A stretch of DNA of 10,927 bases from Euperipatoides rowelli (taxonomy: Eukaryota; Onychophora; Udeonychophora; Euonychophora; Peripatopsidae). This document shows positions 1-7,226 of the stretch, one piece after another. The stretch is taken from assembly GCA_003024985.2 (NCBI GenBank), contig PXIH01S0004098.1. One strand, 5' to 3'. Position numbers and translations under genes: made by a program. The notes below the pieces were generated by a model that worked only from the letters and a program-made list of their open reading frames with translations, was not told where the DNA came from and did not search any database. Position 1 is the first letter of the stretch. Each line of letters begins with the position of its first letter.

Positions 1-2033
1 CTGAAAACTAAATTTTATATTATTAAAAACTTTCGAAGCAGAGCATTCTGATAATGATTTTACTACTTGATTTTACACATTGAATAGTTGATGTTTATTA
101 TAAAATGTTATTTAAACTTTTATCAAATTTTCATTTTCTCTTGTATTTCCTCTTTAAGAGGCTAGTGGAGACGAATGGCATGCCTATTTTAAGAACAAAA
201 ATGATTTGAAAAAGACATACTGTACATATACAACAACAGTACCACATGAAACAAAATATCAACATTAAGGTGAAATCATTTTATAATTTGTTTACAATTA
301 TATAAATATATGAATATAGGAAGGGAAAAATATACCTACAGTATGTATAACAAAACATTCACATAATAATGATCAAATTTGCATTGTGAATAATAAAAAT
401 GTACAAAAATAATCAAAATAGTTCTGAAATATAATGCTTTTGATCCTTTTATTTTTTTTTGTTTAGAGTCAAACATCTTTAATAAGCTAAAAGTGTTATT
501 TTTAAATCAAATAGAAATCTGTAAATGACATCCTGCCTGCCCACTTACAGTATATATATTGATGACAAGAGAAGTACAGTAAATAGTGTATTGTAGAAAT
601 AAAAGATCTAGTTGACTGAGTGAGGGCCCTAAAAGGACGGAATTTTAAAAACCTTATAAACTTGTGTTCCTTTGGCTAAAAAATGAATACCGTTACTATA
701 GTTCTTTGAATCCCTGAACTTGTATAATAAATATATTTTATATTTATTAAACAAAACAAAAAATAACATTTTATTTTTAGGATAGCAAGCAGGATGATTT
801 TAGCCAATACATCTAAAACTGCTTAGAAGGAACATAAACGATATAAGATGTGCTTAATCAAAAGACATACTGTATATTGATAAATGTTAAAATTTCGCAA
901 AAATTAAGATAAAAATATAATGATTTTGTAACAATACAAATATAGCCTATTTTTAAAATAGTTATAATTTAATGCAGGAAAACTTTAACCGTTCTCCTTT
1001 TCTTCATGTCATCCTTCCACGATTGTAAAATAAATAAAAAAATATGCTTAAATGACAACTATCTGTTTATAAAATAATATTTACTGTAGTCATTTACAGT
1101 AATTAAGCATACTTCCTTCAATATAATCATTTAGAATACAGAAATACAAAGTTATTTTTAAAATTATTTTGTTGCACTAGTGGTAACCTCATACCTTAGA
1201 AAAGAATCAATGGATCTATTCTGAAACTCTAGCCAATTATTAAACTATCTGGATAATAATTGCTTATTCATTCAGTCTTTTTTTTCTTTGAAAAGTTATA
1301 TTGTGTACAAATAAAATACTAACGCCTAATTTAAACTTTCCCCTATATAAACAGTGTACAATATAACTTAATATTTATTCATATAATAATATAATTTTTA
1401 AAAAAAAAAAGCTAAACAAAGATATTTTAAAGAAAAGATATAGCTAGCAGAATGTTAATAGCTAACAGCTGAATCAACATATTTTGGACTTTTTTTTTTC
1501 CATCAACAGATCTATTTTAAATAAAACTATGAAAGAATGCTGGAATTTACATGTAGTTGTATTGTATGATCCACTTCAGCTCATTTCAATTTATTCAGTT
1601 AGCTACTCAAACTCTTTTTTATTTAAAAAAAATATATATTAGAATTGAAATTTTAAGCAACAAATTAATTTGACGCTGCCTTTTTACAATCCAGATAAGT
1701 TGGCTAACTATTATTCCTGGCAGAGTTTCCGGATAGATTCTTATAATACTGATCATATTTTCTTCATGTTTCGATAAGAGAAATTGAGATATAACAATTG
1801 AAATAAATAAATAATTATAATAGGAACAATTTTATCACAAACTTTTTACCCTTTAAAAACATCTTCACATATTTTATATATTTGTCTTTGGTATAACTAT
1901 TGTCCTGAAGATGTAAGGGATTTTTTTTTTTTCACCAGAAAAATCCAGCTAGAGGATTAATAGGAAATATATTTATTATATGCAGGCTTCAGACCAGAAA
2001 TGAAGATCGGCACAAGATTAATATCATTCAAGG
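1..2033 (-). other. 3' UTR and/or downstream flank of the NEK6/7-like gene
   Basis: No reading frame of coding character is visible on either strand. The stretch begins just after the kinase stop codon (minus strand) and must hold its 3' UTR, but the transcript end cannot be fixed from sequence because AATAAA-like words are frequent in such AT-rich DNA. It contains long A or T runs, several TACAGTA/TACTGTA words (218, 337, 546, 575, 868, 1082, 1095) and a small hairpin TTACTGTA/TACAGTAA at 1081-1102. The piece AAAGACATACTGTA occurs twice, at about 211 and 861. A slightly GC-richer patch lies near 610-645. I see nothing else recognisable. Confidence 0.6.
1972..1977 (-). promoter_or_regulatory. 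candidate polyadenylation signal (AATAAA on minus strand)
   Basis: AATAAA reads on the minus strand 57-62 bases after the kinase stop codon. It is followed by a T-rich stretch with TTTTTCTGGTG, which could act as the downstream U/GU-rich element. Many other AATAAA words lie further downstream, so this is only the nearest candidate. Confidence 0.35.
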
Positions 2034-2159
2034 TCATGTTGGTGATAACGTATGTCCACACATCTTCTGATACATCTCTTGAGCCTTGGAATTAATGTAG
2101 GTGATATCAGGCCGTTGCTCTGGGTCAGGATTAATGCACATGGCTACCAAAGTTCGCAA
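2034..2159 (-). CDS. NEK7: NEK6/NEK7-like kinase, last coding exon (C-terminal end)
   Basis: This exon encodes 41 residues and a TGA stop at 2036..2034. It starts LRTLVAMCINPDPEQRPDIT and ends in ...GHTLSPT. The part CINPDPEQRPD is the end of kinase subdomain XI, with the invariant Arg that anchors the C-lobe, and closely matches vertebrate NEK7 (CINPDPEKRPD). The exon begins in phase 0 after a polypyrimidine tract and TTTACAG (AG at 2161-2160), so it joins ...YSDE from the preceding exon without a split codon. After RPD there are about 23 residues against about 18 in human NEK7, so the tail is longer and diverged. NEK6 and NEK7 are mitotic kinases activated by NEK9 that act in spindle assembly and cytokinesis. 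In vertebrates NEK7 also licenses the NLRP3 inflammasome, which cannot be inferred here. The sequence is nearer NEK7 than NEK6, but many invertebrates may have one gene ancestral to both. Confidence 0.93.
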   Translation of the reverse strand: MRTLVAMCINPDPEQRPDITYINSKAQEMYQKMCGHTLSPT

Positions 2160-2433
2160 CTGTAAACATAAAAAAAAAAGTTTTCTCAATTGTTTTTAAA
2201 AGATTTTAAGTTAATGTATATTATTCTTGTTAAAATTTTATTTTTGTGTATTTTTTTTTTCAATTAACAAACATTTTCATATTGCATAGTACTGTAAAAA
2301 AAATCACTTTAAAAGAGATACAATAATTCAAGTTAGGAAGCTAAGAAAGTGATAGGTATGAATTGTCATTGACTGTATTTTATTTCAAAATAAAATTGTC
2401 AGAAATTTTTAGACTGTGACACTGACATTTCTG

Positions 2434-2446
2434 CCCCCCCCCCCCC
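2434..2446. repeat. poly(C) tract, 13 bases
   Basis: An uninterrupted C13 run on the plus strand, striking in AT-rich surroundings. A second C-rich tract follows at 2559-2573 (C10, A, C4). The antisense (gene-sense) strand reads poly(G), which could form G-quadruplex-like or slippage-prone structures. Exact lengths may be assembly-limited. Confidence 0.9.
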
Positions 2447-2558
2447 ATCGTTCATTTGCTCAGCATAACTAATTATTTATTTATTTTATTATGTTTTGAT
2501 GTGACTTTAAAGTATTTTATCAATCTATTTCAACTTTGTCAATTTAGTTTTATTGTGA

Positions 2559-2573
2559 CCCCCCCCCCACCCC
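2559..2573. repeat. C-rich tract (C10-A-C4)
   Basis: The second of two C-tracts about 110 bases apart, followed directly by a run of A. A third similar run (C11) lies at 10542-10552. These look like remnants of the same kind of interspersed repeat or simple slippage products. Confidence 0.85.
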
Positions 2574-2640
2574 AAAAAAAATGTACCGTAAGTTTAATTT
2601 ATCAAATTTTCTTATTTCATTTAAAATAATGCTAAAATCT

Positions 2641-2758
2641 AAATTTTATACAATGTTAGAGAAGGCCATATCCATCATTTATTACATCATCTTAAACAGA
2701 AGCCAAACACCTGTTTGAGACAATGTAATACAGCCTTCTCGAACATTATAAAACTTTT
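2641..2758. repeat. imperfect inverted repeat (old hairpin or MITE remnant)
   Basis: The outer arms are AAATTTTATACAATGTTAGA-GAAGGC (2641-2666) and GCCTTCTCGAACATTATAAA-ACTTTT (2733-2758). The inner arms are TATTACATCATCTTAAACAG (2680-2699) and CTGTTTGAGACAATGTAATA (2711-2730), around an 11-base loop. The left arm has a bulge of about 12 bases between outer and inner parts, and there are a few mismatches. The pattern fits an old, decaying palindromic element. No target-site duplication is evident. Confidence 0.6.
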
Positions 2759-3197
2759 ATAAAATGTATTTCAACACCTTTTTAAATGAAATAAAAAAAT
2801 TTGATGACTTAAACATATATTTTTTTGGTAAAATCTAAATCTAGATAGCATTGATAAGAAATAAAAATATATTTTTCTAATTATTCGAAAATATTTTTTA
2901 AAAAATGAAAATATTTTTAGTACCAAATAAAGAAATTGGTGGTAAATGAAATTTGTAATTAGTCAATTATTTTTTTTTTATTATTAAAAACTAGTCAGAT
3001 ATACTTGCATTTATTTTTATTAGAAGTTCCTTTAGCTAGAGTAGCATTCAATAAAAAATTATATTTCTATAACAAGAAAAAAAAAAACGCCTAAAATGAG
3101 ATGTCAATAATCTTGATATATACAGTATATACAGTATATTTTAACCTGGAGAAATAGAAACATGTTTTCAGAAAAATCGGTAGAGTGGAAAAGGTTA

Positions 3198-3231
3198 AAT
3201 CTAAAGAAGAAAAAAAAACAATCTTTAGATT
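3198..3231. repeat. small hairpin with 10-bp arms
   Basis: AATCTAAAGA and TCTTTAGATT pair perfectly around an A-rich loop of about 14 bases. No poly-U context or gene end supports a functional terminator. It is recorded as a structure only. Confidence 0.5.
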
Positions 3232-3574
3232 ATATTACTTTAATCCATTCCCCAGGTCACACATTATGAGCTTTCCTAATAAATATATTACGATCTGGGC
3301 TTTGGAAAATGACTGAATACTAAGACAACATAATCTCTTCTTCTACTGGTACATTTGCCAACATCTTGGCGCTTTATGGCATATTACAGCAAAGCTGTTG
3401 ACACAATGTCATTTTTTATCTTTCTAAGTTATTTTGTTTCACATATGGAAAATTTCTTTGTCACAAAGATAATATGCAAATCACATGTTATGAAACAAAT
3501 AACTTTCAGTCAAGTAGAATTAATTGTTCAACAAAGTGTCAACACTTTTATATTTAATGACTCGATTTCAGCTG

Positions 3575-4290
3575 GTATGACTCAATCTTTAAGTCCTACA
3601 TCATGGCTGATAATCTATCAATATCATTGACCACTGTAAAATTTTAGGCATAACAATCCAAAATGATTTTTACTCGGACATTAATATCAATGACATAATA
3701 AGTCGAGCCAGAAGAAAATTCTATTTATTATATAAACTCCGTAGATTACACACTGATTAAATAGGCTTCATATCTAAATATGCATGAGTAGTGTGGGCAA
3801 GTGCCATCACAAAAAAACAGAGTGAAGACCTTGAGCGGGCCCCAAAAAACAGCTTTAATTTTTTTTAAAAAAGAATAATTATACAACCTATCAAGACTAG
3901 ATTTTTTCAAGAGTAAATCTCTCCACACCCGTCAAGTTGATATATCTGGAAAATTTGCCACTAAATTTTTTTTACGGAATTTTATCATTGTATACCTATT
4001 ACCTGATACTCTAATTCTGGCATTAAAACCAGATCTTAGGACAAATTTTTGTTCCATACAGTAGAACAAAAAGGTATTCCTCAACATCCATTCCAACATT
4101 TATTAAAATTCTTAACACTAGTGTATAAAGAGGTTTAATTCATCATTGTTCATCAGTACAGAATAGTTTGCATTTATTTATTTTTTCCCCTAAATACTGT
4201 ACTTCTTAGGGTTAAGGTATCAAATAGATTGACTATTGTAATCCTGCACTTATTCAAATTTTGTTGAAATAAAACATTATCAATAATAAT
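3575..4290 (+). pseudogene. decayed non-LTR retrotransposon, C-terminal end of ORF2
   Basis: Broken plus-strand frames match the region after the reverse transcriptase fingers in Jockey/CR1-type LINEs. The clearest part starts near 3620 with DHCKILGITIQNDF, then IISRARRKFYLLYKLRRL, a degraded KYA*VVWASAITKKQSEDLE (about 3770-3830), GKFATKFF (about 3950-3975) and finally RTKRY...SIPTFIKILNT (about 4063-4120). The last is the typical end of these ORFs. At least three in-frame stops (near 3758, 3785 and 3865) and several frameshifts make it non-functional. A T-rich tail and GAAATAAAAC near 4270 may be the 3' end. The recognisable part covers only the end of ORF2, as expected of a 5'-truncated insertion, and lies antisense to the kinase gene. 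Assignment to a clade is inference from remembered motifs. Confidence 0.75.
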
Positions 4291-4390
4291 TCTTTCGCAA
4301 AAGGGTTTAAAGATTAAAGTGGTTTATCAATGATTTTTTTTTTTAATTGATTTATGTTTAGTTTTACTAAAAAATATTTGTTTAATTAAN

Positions 4391-4473
4391 TTAAATTTCA
4401 ATTTTAAAAATGTATAAGTTTATCCCTAAATGTTTTAGAATATATTTATTAGACCACCTGAAAGTTAAAATTT
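4391..4473 (+). repeat. dispersed direct repeat, copy 1
   Basis: About 80 bases, starting right after the N at 4390. It shares TTTTAAAAAT, TTTAT-CCTAAATGTTTTA and CACCTGAAAGT-type blocks with 6227-6305 in the same order and orientation, with small indels. By eye the copies are about 80 percent alike. It has no coding content and its identity is unknown. It could be a fragment of a SINE, a MITE or a LINE 3' UTR. It ends about 20 bases before the foldback element. Confidence 0.6.
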
Positions 4474-4513
4474 CAGAATCACTGAGAAATAATACAGAAT
4501 TTCAATTTTGGTT

Positions 4514-4676
4514 TAACACTTTTAAAGAAAAAATTAACACTTTTGAAGAAATATTTAACACTTTCTAAAAATGTTTAACACTTTTCAAAAAACATTTAAC
4601 ACTTTTCAAAAAAACATTTAACACTCTTAAAGAAATATTTAACACTTTTCAAAAATGTTTAACACTACACTTTTAT
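4514..4676 (+). repeat. 21-bp tandem array, left arm of the foldback element
   Basis: TAACACT-type units start at 4514, 4535, 4556, 4576, 4597, 4619, 4640 and 4660, a period of 20-22. The consensus is TAACACTTTTCAAAA followed by AACATT. Two sub-types alternate: TTTTCAAAAAACATT and CTTAAAGAAATATT. The segment from 4617 to 4665 is almost identical to the reverse complement of the inner end of the right array. Confidence 0.9.
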
Positions 4677-4855
4677 GAAAATTACAAAACGCTCTAACTT
4701 ATGGTAAAAATAAATTGGACGTTTTTACTGTACATTAAAATTAAAATGGGGCTACTTTATTTTTTATTATAAAATGGTAGTGTAAATGAGTTGATTACCT
4801 GATCAATTAAAAATGATTGTCTGCTAGCAACCATTTAACCAGTAGCGTATAGAGT

Positions 4856-4889
4856 AACTGTATAGCCTACTGGCAATAGGTATACAGTT
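4856..4889. repeat. hairpin in the core of the foldback element
   Basis: AACTGTATA-g-CCTA pairs with TAGG-TATACAGTT around a loop of about 7 bases, with one bulged base. It sits almost midway between the two satellite arms. Confidence 0.6.
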
Positions 4890-5012
4890 ATCAAATTTCT
4901 TTAAAATTAGCCTAATGTTCAATTTTATTGTAAACAGTTATTTATAAATAAAAATTTAAATGTAAAAGCAAAGAAAGTCTCCTTAATAATAATGCCTTTG
5001 TACAGTATTGAG

Positions 5013-5145
5013 CATGCTAAACATTTTTTGAAAAGTGTTAAATATTTCTTTAAGAGTGTTAAATATTTCTTTAAGAGTGTTAAATGTTTCTTGAAAATTG
5101 TTAAATGTTTTTTGAAAATGTGTTTAACATTTTTTGAAAGTGTTA
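5013..5145 (-). repeat. 21-bp tandem array, right arm of the foldback element
   Basis: This is the same family as the left array but inverted: units read TAACAC on the minus strand and end at 5019, 5040, 5061, 5082, 5103, 5126 and 5145. Two neighbouring units of the CTTAAAGAAATATT sub-type are identical, so one unit appears recently duplicated compared with the left arm. The array makes a spurious minus-strand reading frame with a 7-residue period (KKHLTLL-like), because 21 bp equals seven codons. Confidence 0.9.
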
Positions 5146-5166
5146 AGCCAAAGTTGAAATGCTGTA

Positions 5167-5786
5167 ATAAAAAAGTGCTGTAGTTAATAGAATCTACATT
5201 CACTGTAGCATTCACTTATTGAATTATCATTCGGGCTTGTTTTGAATAAACTAATTGATTAGATTAAAATCTCAACCTCGGTAAACAGAAGTCATATCAT
5301 CTATGGGTTTACTTGATTGCTGAGCATATAGACATTTAATATATTCTATGTTTGATATTTTATATGAGTTATAAGAGAAGAATAACTACTGTTGCTGTTG
5401 AGCCAACATAAATAGTTTATTTGTAGTAACTGCTCATCATGGATTACTTAAAAAATAGCCACTAATAATTACTACTTTATATAGGATCTTCACTAAGGAA
5501 GATGCTATTCTAGATCCTATTGTCTTCTAAATAACACAAATCTTGAAATAAACTAAATGAACAAATATTGTAAATTAATAAATAAAACCCAAGGTGCACT
5601 AGAATGCCATTTTAATACTATTTTAATCCTATTATATTGAAGCACGTATTTACACTTTCAAAATGCTCAGGCAGACAGAGAGATCAAATCTACACAGATA
5701 TGTTTTTTTTTTCTTTCACTATTTTTACATCAATTTATAGGTAAAAAAATATAAAATTGTAAAAAAAAAAAAAAATAATAATTTAA
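5167..5786. other. intronic stretch without recognised features
   Basis: This is AT-rich intron sequence. The only structure I notice is a weak nested inverted pair, AGGATCT...AGATCCT and ATCTTC...GAAGAT, at about 5484-5519, and an A15 run ending near 5775. No exon, RNA gene or clear repeat is seen. Confidence 0.5.
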
Positions 5787-5843
5787 TTTCTATTTGTAAT
5801 ATGTACAGTATACACACACTATTCTGTATATTACAAATAGAAA
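5787..5843. repeat. inverted repeat with arms of 20-22 bp
   Basis: TTTCTATTTGTAATAT-GTACAG (5787-5808) pairs with CTGTATATTACAAATAGAAA (5824-5843). The arms match except for a two-base bulge. The loop of about 15 bases contains ACACACAC. The size would suit a microRNA-like hairpin or a tiny MITE, but nothing else supports either. Confidence 0.7.
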
Positions 5844-5913
5844 ATGCAATTTCTAGTCAGGTTTCCAGAATCTTAATGACTTTCAATATGTTCTTTTTTA
5901 CCCTTCGAGCGGG

Positions 5914-5960
5914 CGTGAAAATTTATTTAACATGAGTGGTCACGTGTCGTAATTTTCACG
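5914..5960. repeat. inverted repeat CGTGAAAATT / AATTTTCACG
   Basis: Perfect 10-bp arms enclose 27 bases that include GGTCACGTGTCGT. The segment is unusually rich in CpG for the neighbourhood. GCGGGCG just outside the left arm and TGTCGTAA just before the right arm resemble the pieces at 6315-6338 and 6507-6527, so it may be a fragment of the same family. Confidence 0.5.
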
Positions 5961-5990
5961 ATTCATAGAATCCTATGTATAAAAGTTTCT

Positions 5991-6025
5991 AAATATGTGT
6001 AATAATTAAATTATTACACATATTT
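5991..6025. repeat. perfect 17-bp inverted repeat with a 1-base spacer
   Basis: AAATATGTGTAATAATT, then a single A, then AATTATTACACATATTT. All 17 pairs match. Such a compact palindrome can extrude as a cruciform. It abuts the duplicated segment and the N at 6053, which may reflect assembly trouble at a hairpin. Confidence 0.9.
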
Positions 6026-6026
6026 A

Positions 6027-6079
6027 TGTTCTATTTTTTATCAGGAATTTTANTGTTCTATTTTTTATCAGGAATTTTA
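6027..6079 (+). repeat. 26-bp direct duplication flanking an N (probable assembly seam)
   Basis: The same 26 bases, starting TGTTCTATTTTTTATCAGG, occur at 6027-6052 and 6054-6079, with a single N between them at 6053. Identical ends either side of a one-base gap are what results when two overlapping contigs are joined without merging their overlap. The true genome probably has one copy. Confidence 0.85.
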
Positions 6080-6226
6080 ATATATAAAGAAAAGAAAATT
6101 CCAACAGATTTTTTTTTATGATTTTATTTCTAAAAGTCAGCTGTAAAAAAAAAAAAAAGTTTATCTTACATTTTCCTACTGTTTCTCTGTCGTTGGAAAT
6201 ATATTTTTTTGCTTTTGATATCTGCA

Positions 6227-6305
6227 TTAAATTCTTATTTTAAAAATATATATTTATTCCTAAATGTTTTATAATATTTGTATTACACTACCTGAAAGTC
6301 AACAT
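6227..6305 (+). repeat. dispersed direct repeat, copy 2
   Basis: This is the second copy of the segment at 4391-4473. It shares TTTTAAAAAT, CCTAAATGTTTTA and ACCTGAAAGT in order, with small indels. It ends close to the CpG-containing inverted repeat at 6315, as copy 1 ends close to the foldback element. Confidence 0.6.
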
Positions 6306-6314
6306 TATAACATC

Positions 6315-6527
6315 AGCGGGTGCCTGTCGTAAAATTTATGTCTGGACGTCTTTTTACATATAATTTTAAAAAATAATTATAAAATGGGCTATGTGCAAGG
6401 TAAAAACCTACCAATATTGTAGTGGGAAGTTAGTTTTAGGATAGAAGGCAGATATAAAACCACAAGACCATACACATACACATTTTATAAAAAAATGAAT
6501 TTGTTCTAAAATTTACGACTGCTCGCT
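6315..6527. repeat. possible 213-bp element with imperfect terminal inverted repeats
   Basis: AGCGGGTGCCTGTCGTAAAA-TTTA (6315-6338) is inverted at 6507-6527 as TAAAATTTACGACTGCTCGCT. The arms match over GTCGTAAA and AGCG but have indels. The interior is AT-rich without coding content. No target-site duplication is clear, so this remains a candidate for a decayed MITE. Confidence 0.4.
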
Positions 6528-6550
6528 GGAAGGTTAAGCGAGAAATTTTC

Positions 6551-6609
6551 ATAATGTTAAGAAATTTCTTTTTAAACATTTCTCTATACACAGAATTCCT
6601 TAACATTAT
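6551..6609. repeat. hairpin with arms of about 18 bp
   Basis: ATAATGTTAAGAAATTTCT (6551-6569) pairs with AGAATTCCTTAACATTAT (6592-6609). There is one mismatch and one bulge, around a loop of about 22 bases. It lies in the intron near the middle exon. No gene-like context is seen. Confidence 0.6.
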
Positions 6610-6824
6610 TAAAAAATGTATAACACTGGTTTACAGAGTGCACTAGACACATATACATCAAATATCCCACAAGACTGGTATGTACTACAACACTGGCTTG
6701 TGAAATCCTGATAGAATAAGCAAATTATTGTTATAAATTGCAAACAGTACCATGTTGCATTATTATTATAAGACAAGATCTAATTATTGATTTCATACAG
6801 TGAGAGAGAATTAGTTTTGATTAC

Positions 6825-6938
6825 CTCATCAGAATAGTGGTCTGCTGGGAGAGGAGGATAATCACATTGTTCAATTTTTTTACATAAAGAATAGAGATTC
6901 ATCTTATCGCCATAAAAAGGTGATTGCAGTGCTGCCAT
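6825..6938 (-). CDS. NEK7: NEK6/NEK7-like kinase, middle exon (subdomain X)
   Basis: The exon encodes 38 residues: [20 protein letters not shown], then [18 protein letters not shown]. This is nearly identical to the human NEK7 segment I recall, which differs at Ser-for-Ala in LPxDHY and Glu-for-Asp near the end. It covers the helix after subdomain IX and subdomain X of the kinase C-lobe. The match to [13 protein letters not shown] favours NEK7 over NEK6 (CQKIEQ). The leading Met is internal, not a start: the preceding exon ends ...GCLLYE, giving the usual [12 protein letters not shown]. The acceptor is TTTGATAG at 6939 and the donor is GTAATC from 6824. Both flanking introns are phase 0 and there is no frameshift or stop. 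Confidence 0.97.
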
Positions 6939-7131
6939 CTATCAAACAACAGAAATTTAATTTTATTAAAAAGATGATAAACTCATTAATGAAAGAATTT
7001 AAGAAATAGTACAATTATCATGTAAAATGATCACATGACAATTACAAGTGTAATTTTTTTGATAAAGCAATCAATAACTGCTTAATAAATCTTAATTAAT
7101 ATTCGACCAAACTTCAATAACCAAATCTTAC
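6939..7131 (-). other. short intron (193 bases) of NEK6/7-like gene
   Basis: The donor is GTAAGATTT (minus strand, from 7131) and the acceptor TTTGATAG (ends 6939). It is phase 0. A small hairpin, AATTAC/GTAATT, lies near 7040-7055. It holds no repeat or exon and contrasts with the two repeat-filled introns on either side. Confidence 0.9.
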
Positions 7132-7226
7132 TTCATAAAGAAGACAACCTAGAGACCAGATATCAGATTTAAAGTTGTAACCATTTTCATGTATCCTTTC
7201 TGGAGACATATAATATGGTGTTCCCA
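7132..7226 (-). CDS. NEK7: NEK6/NEK7-like kinase, exon with activation-segment end and subdomain IX
   Basis: The exon begins with the last two bases (TG) of a split Val codon, then encodes 31 residues: [20 protein letters not shown], then [20 protein letters not shown] is the P+1 loop and the APE-type motif of subdomain VIII. DIWSLG is subdomain IX, with the Asp that stabilises the catalytic loop. The match to vertebrate NEK6/7 is close to complete here. The activation-loop serine that NEK9 phosphorylates in human NEK7 (Ser195, two residues before this Val) would lie in the previous exon, outside this window. The acceptor is TTTCTTTCAG (AG at 7228-7227) and the donor GTAAG starts at 7131. The upstream intron is phase 1 and the downstream intron phase 0. 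Confidence 0.97.

Larger units (their letters stand above)
4493..5166. mobile_element. foldback element with 21-bp satellite arms, about 670 bp
   Basis: The ends are inverted copies: CAGAATTTCAATTTTGGTTT at 4495 and the reverse complement of CAGCATTTCAACTTTGGCTT ending at 5164. Each is directly flanked by TA (4493-4494 and 5165-5166). TA next to CAG...CTG is what Tc1/mariner-type non-autonomous elements leave. Just inside each end lies a tandem array of a unit of about 21 bp starting TAACAC, in opposite orientation in the two arms (8 units left, about 7 right). A unique core of about 330 bases separates them. There is no transposase. Drosophila FB elements have a comparable design of tandem repeats within the inverted repeats, but I see no sequence relation to them. 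The boundaries are well supported by the matching ends. The superfamily is inference. Confidence 0.7.
2160..6824 (-). other. intron of NEK6/7-like gene, about 4.7 kb
   Basis: The minus strand has a GTAATC donor (from 6824 down) and a T-rich tract with TTTACAG acceptor (ending 2160). The intron is phase 0. It has been inflated by repeats: a decayed LINE, a foldback element with satellite arms, several hairpins and two assembly Ns, each listed separately. I see no further exon inside it. Confidence 0.9.

Noticed and set aside
3198-3231. Rho-independent terminator-like hairpin
   Set aside because: The window is eukaryotic, and the hairpin has no gene end or fitting context.
3355-3630. 91-codon plus-strand frame
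   Set aside because: No recognisable domain. Its end overlaps the start of the LINE remnant in another frame, and frames of this length arise by chance. It could cover badly decayed LINE sequence at most.
3746-3928. 60-codon minus-strand frame
   Set aside because: It lies antisense to the recognisable LINE coding remnant and has no domain of its own.
4514-5145. CRISPR-like regular repeats
   Set aside because: Units are contiguous with no unique spacers, appear in inverted arms, and the context is an animal gene intron.
4925-5215. Minus-strand frame of 96 codons with a 7-residue lysine/leucine repeat resembling a coiled coil
   Set aside because: It is produced by the inverted 21-bp DNA repeat (three bases times seven). 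The same repeat makes frames on the other strand (4992-5183), and codon content follows the DNA unit.
6024-6227. 67-codon minus-strand frame
   Set aside because: It crosses the N and the duplicated assembly seam. The repeated KFLIKNRT is the translation of that duplication.
6936-6938. ATG at the beginning of the middle kinase exon as a translation start
   Set aside because: It is the internal Met of the conserved [12 protein letters not shown] segment and follows a splice acceptor directly.
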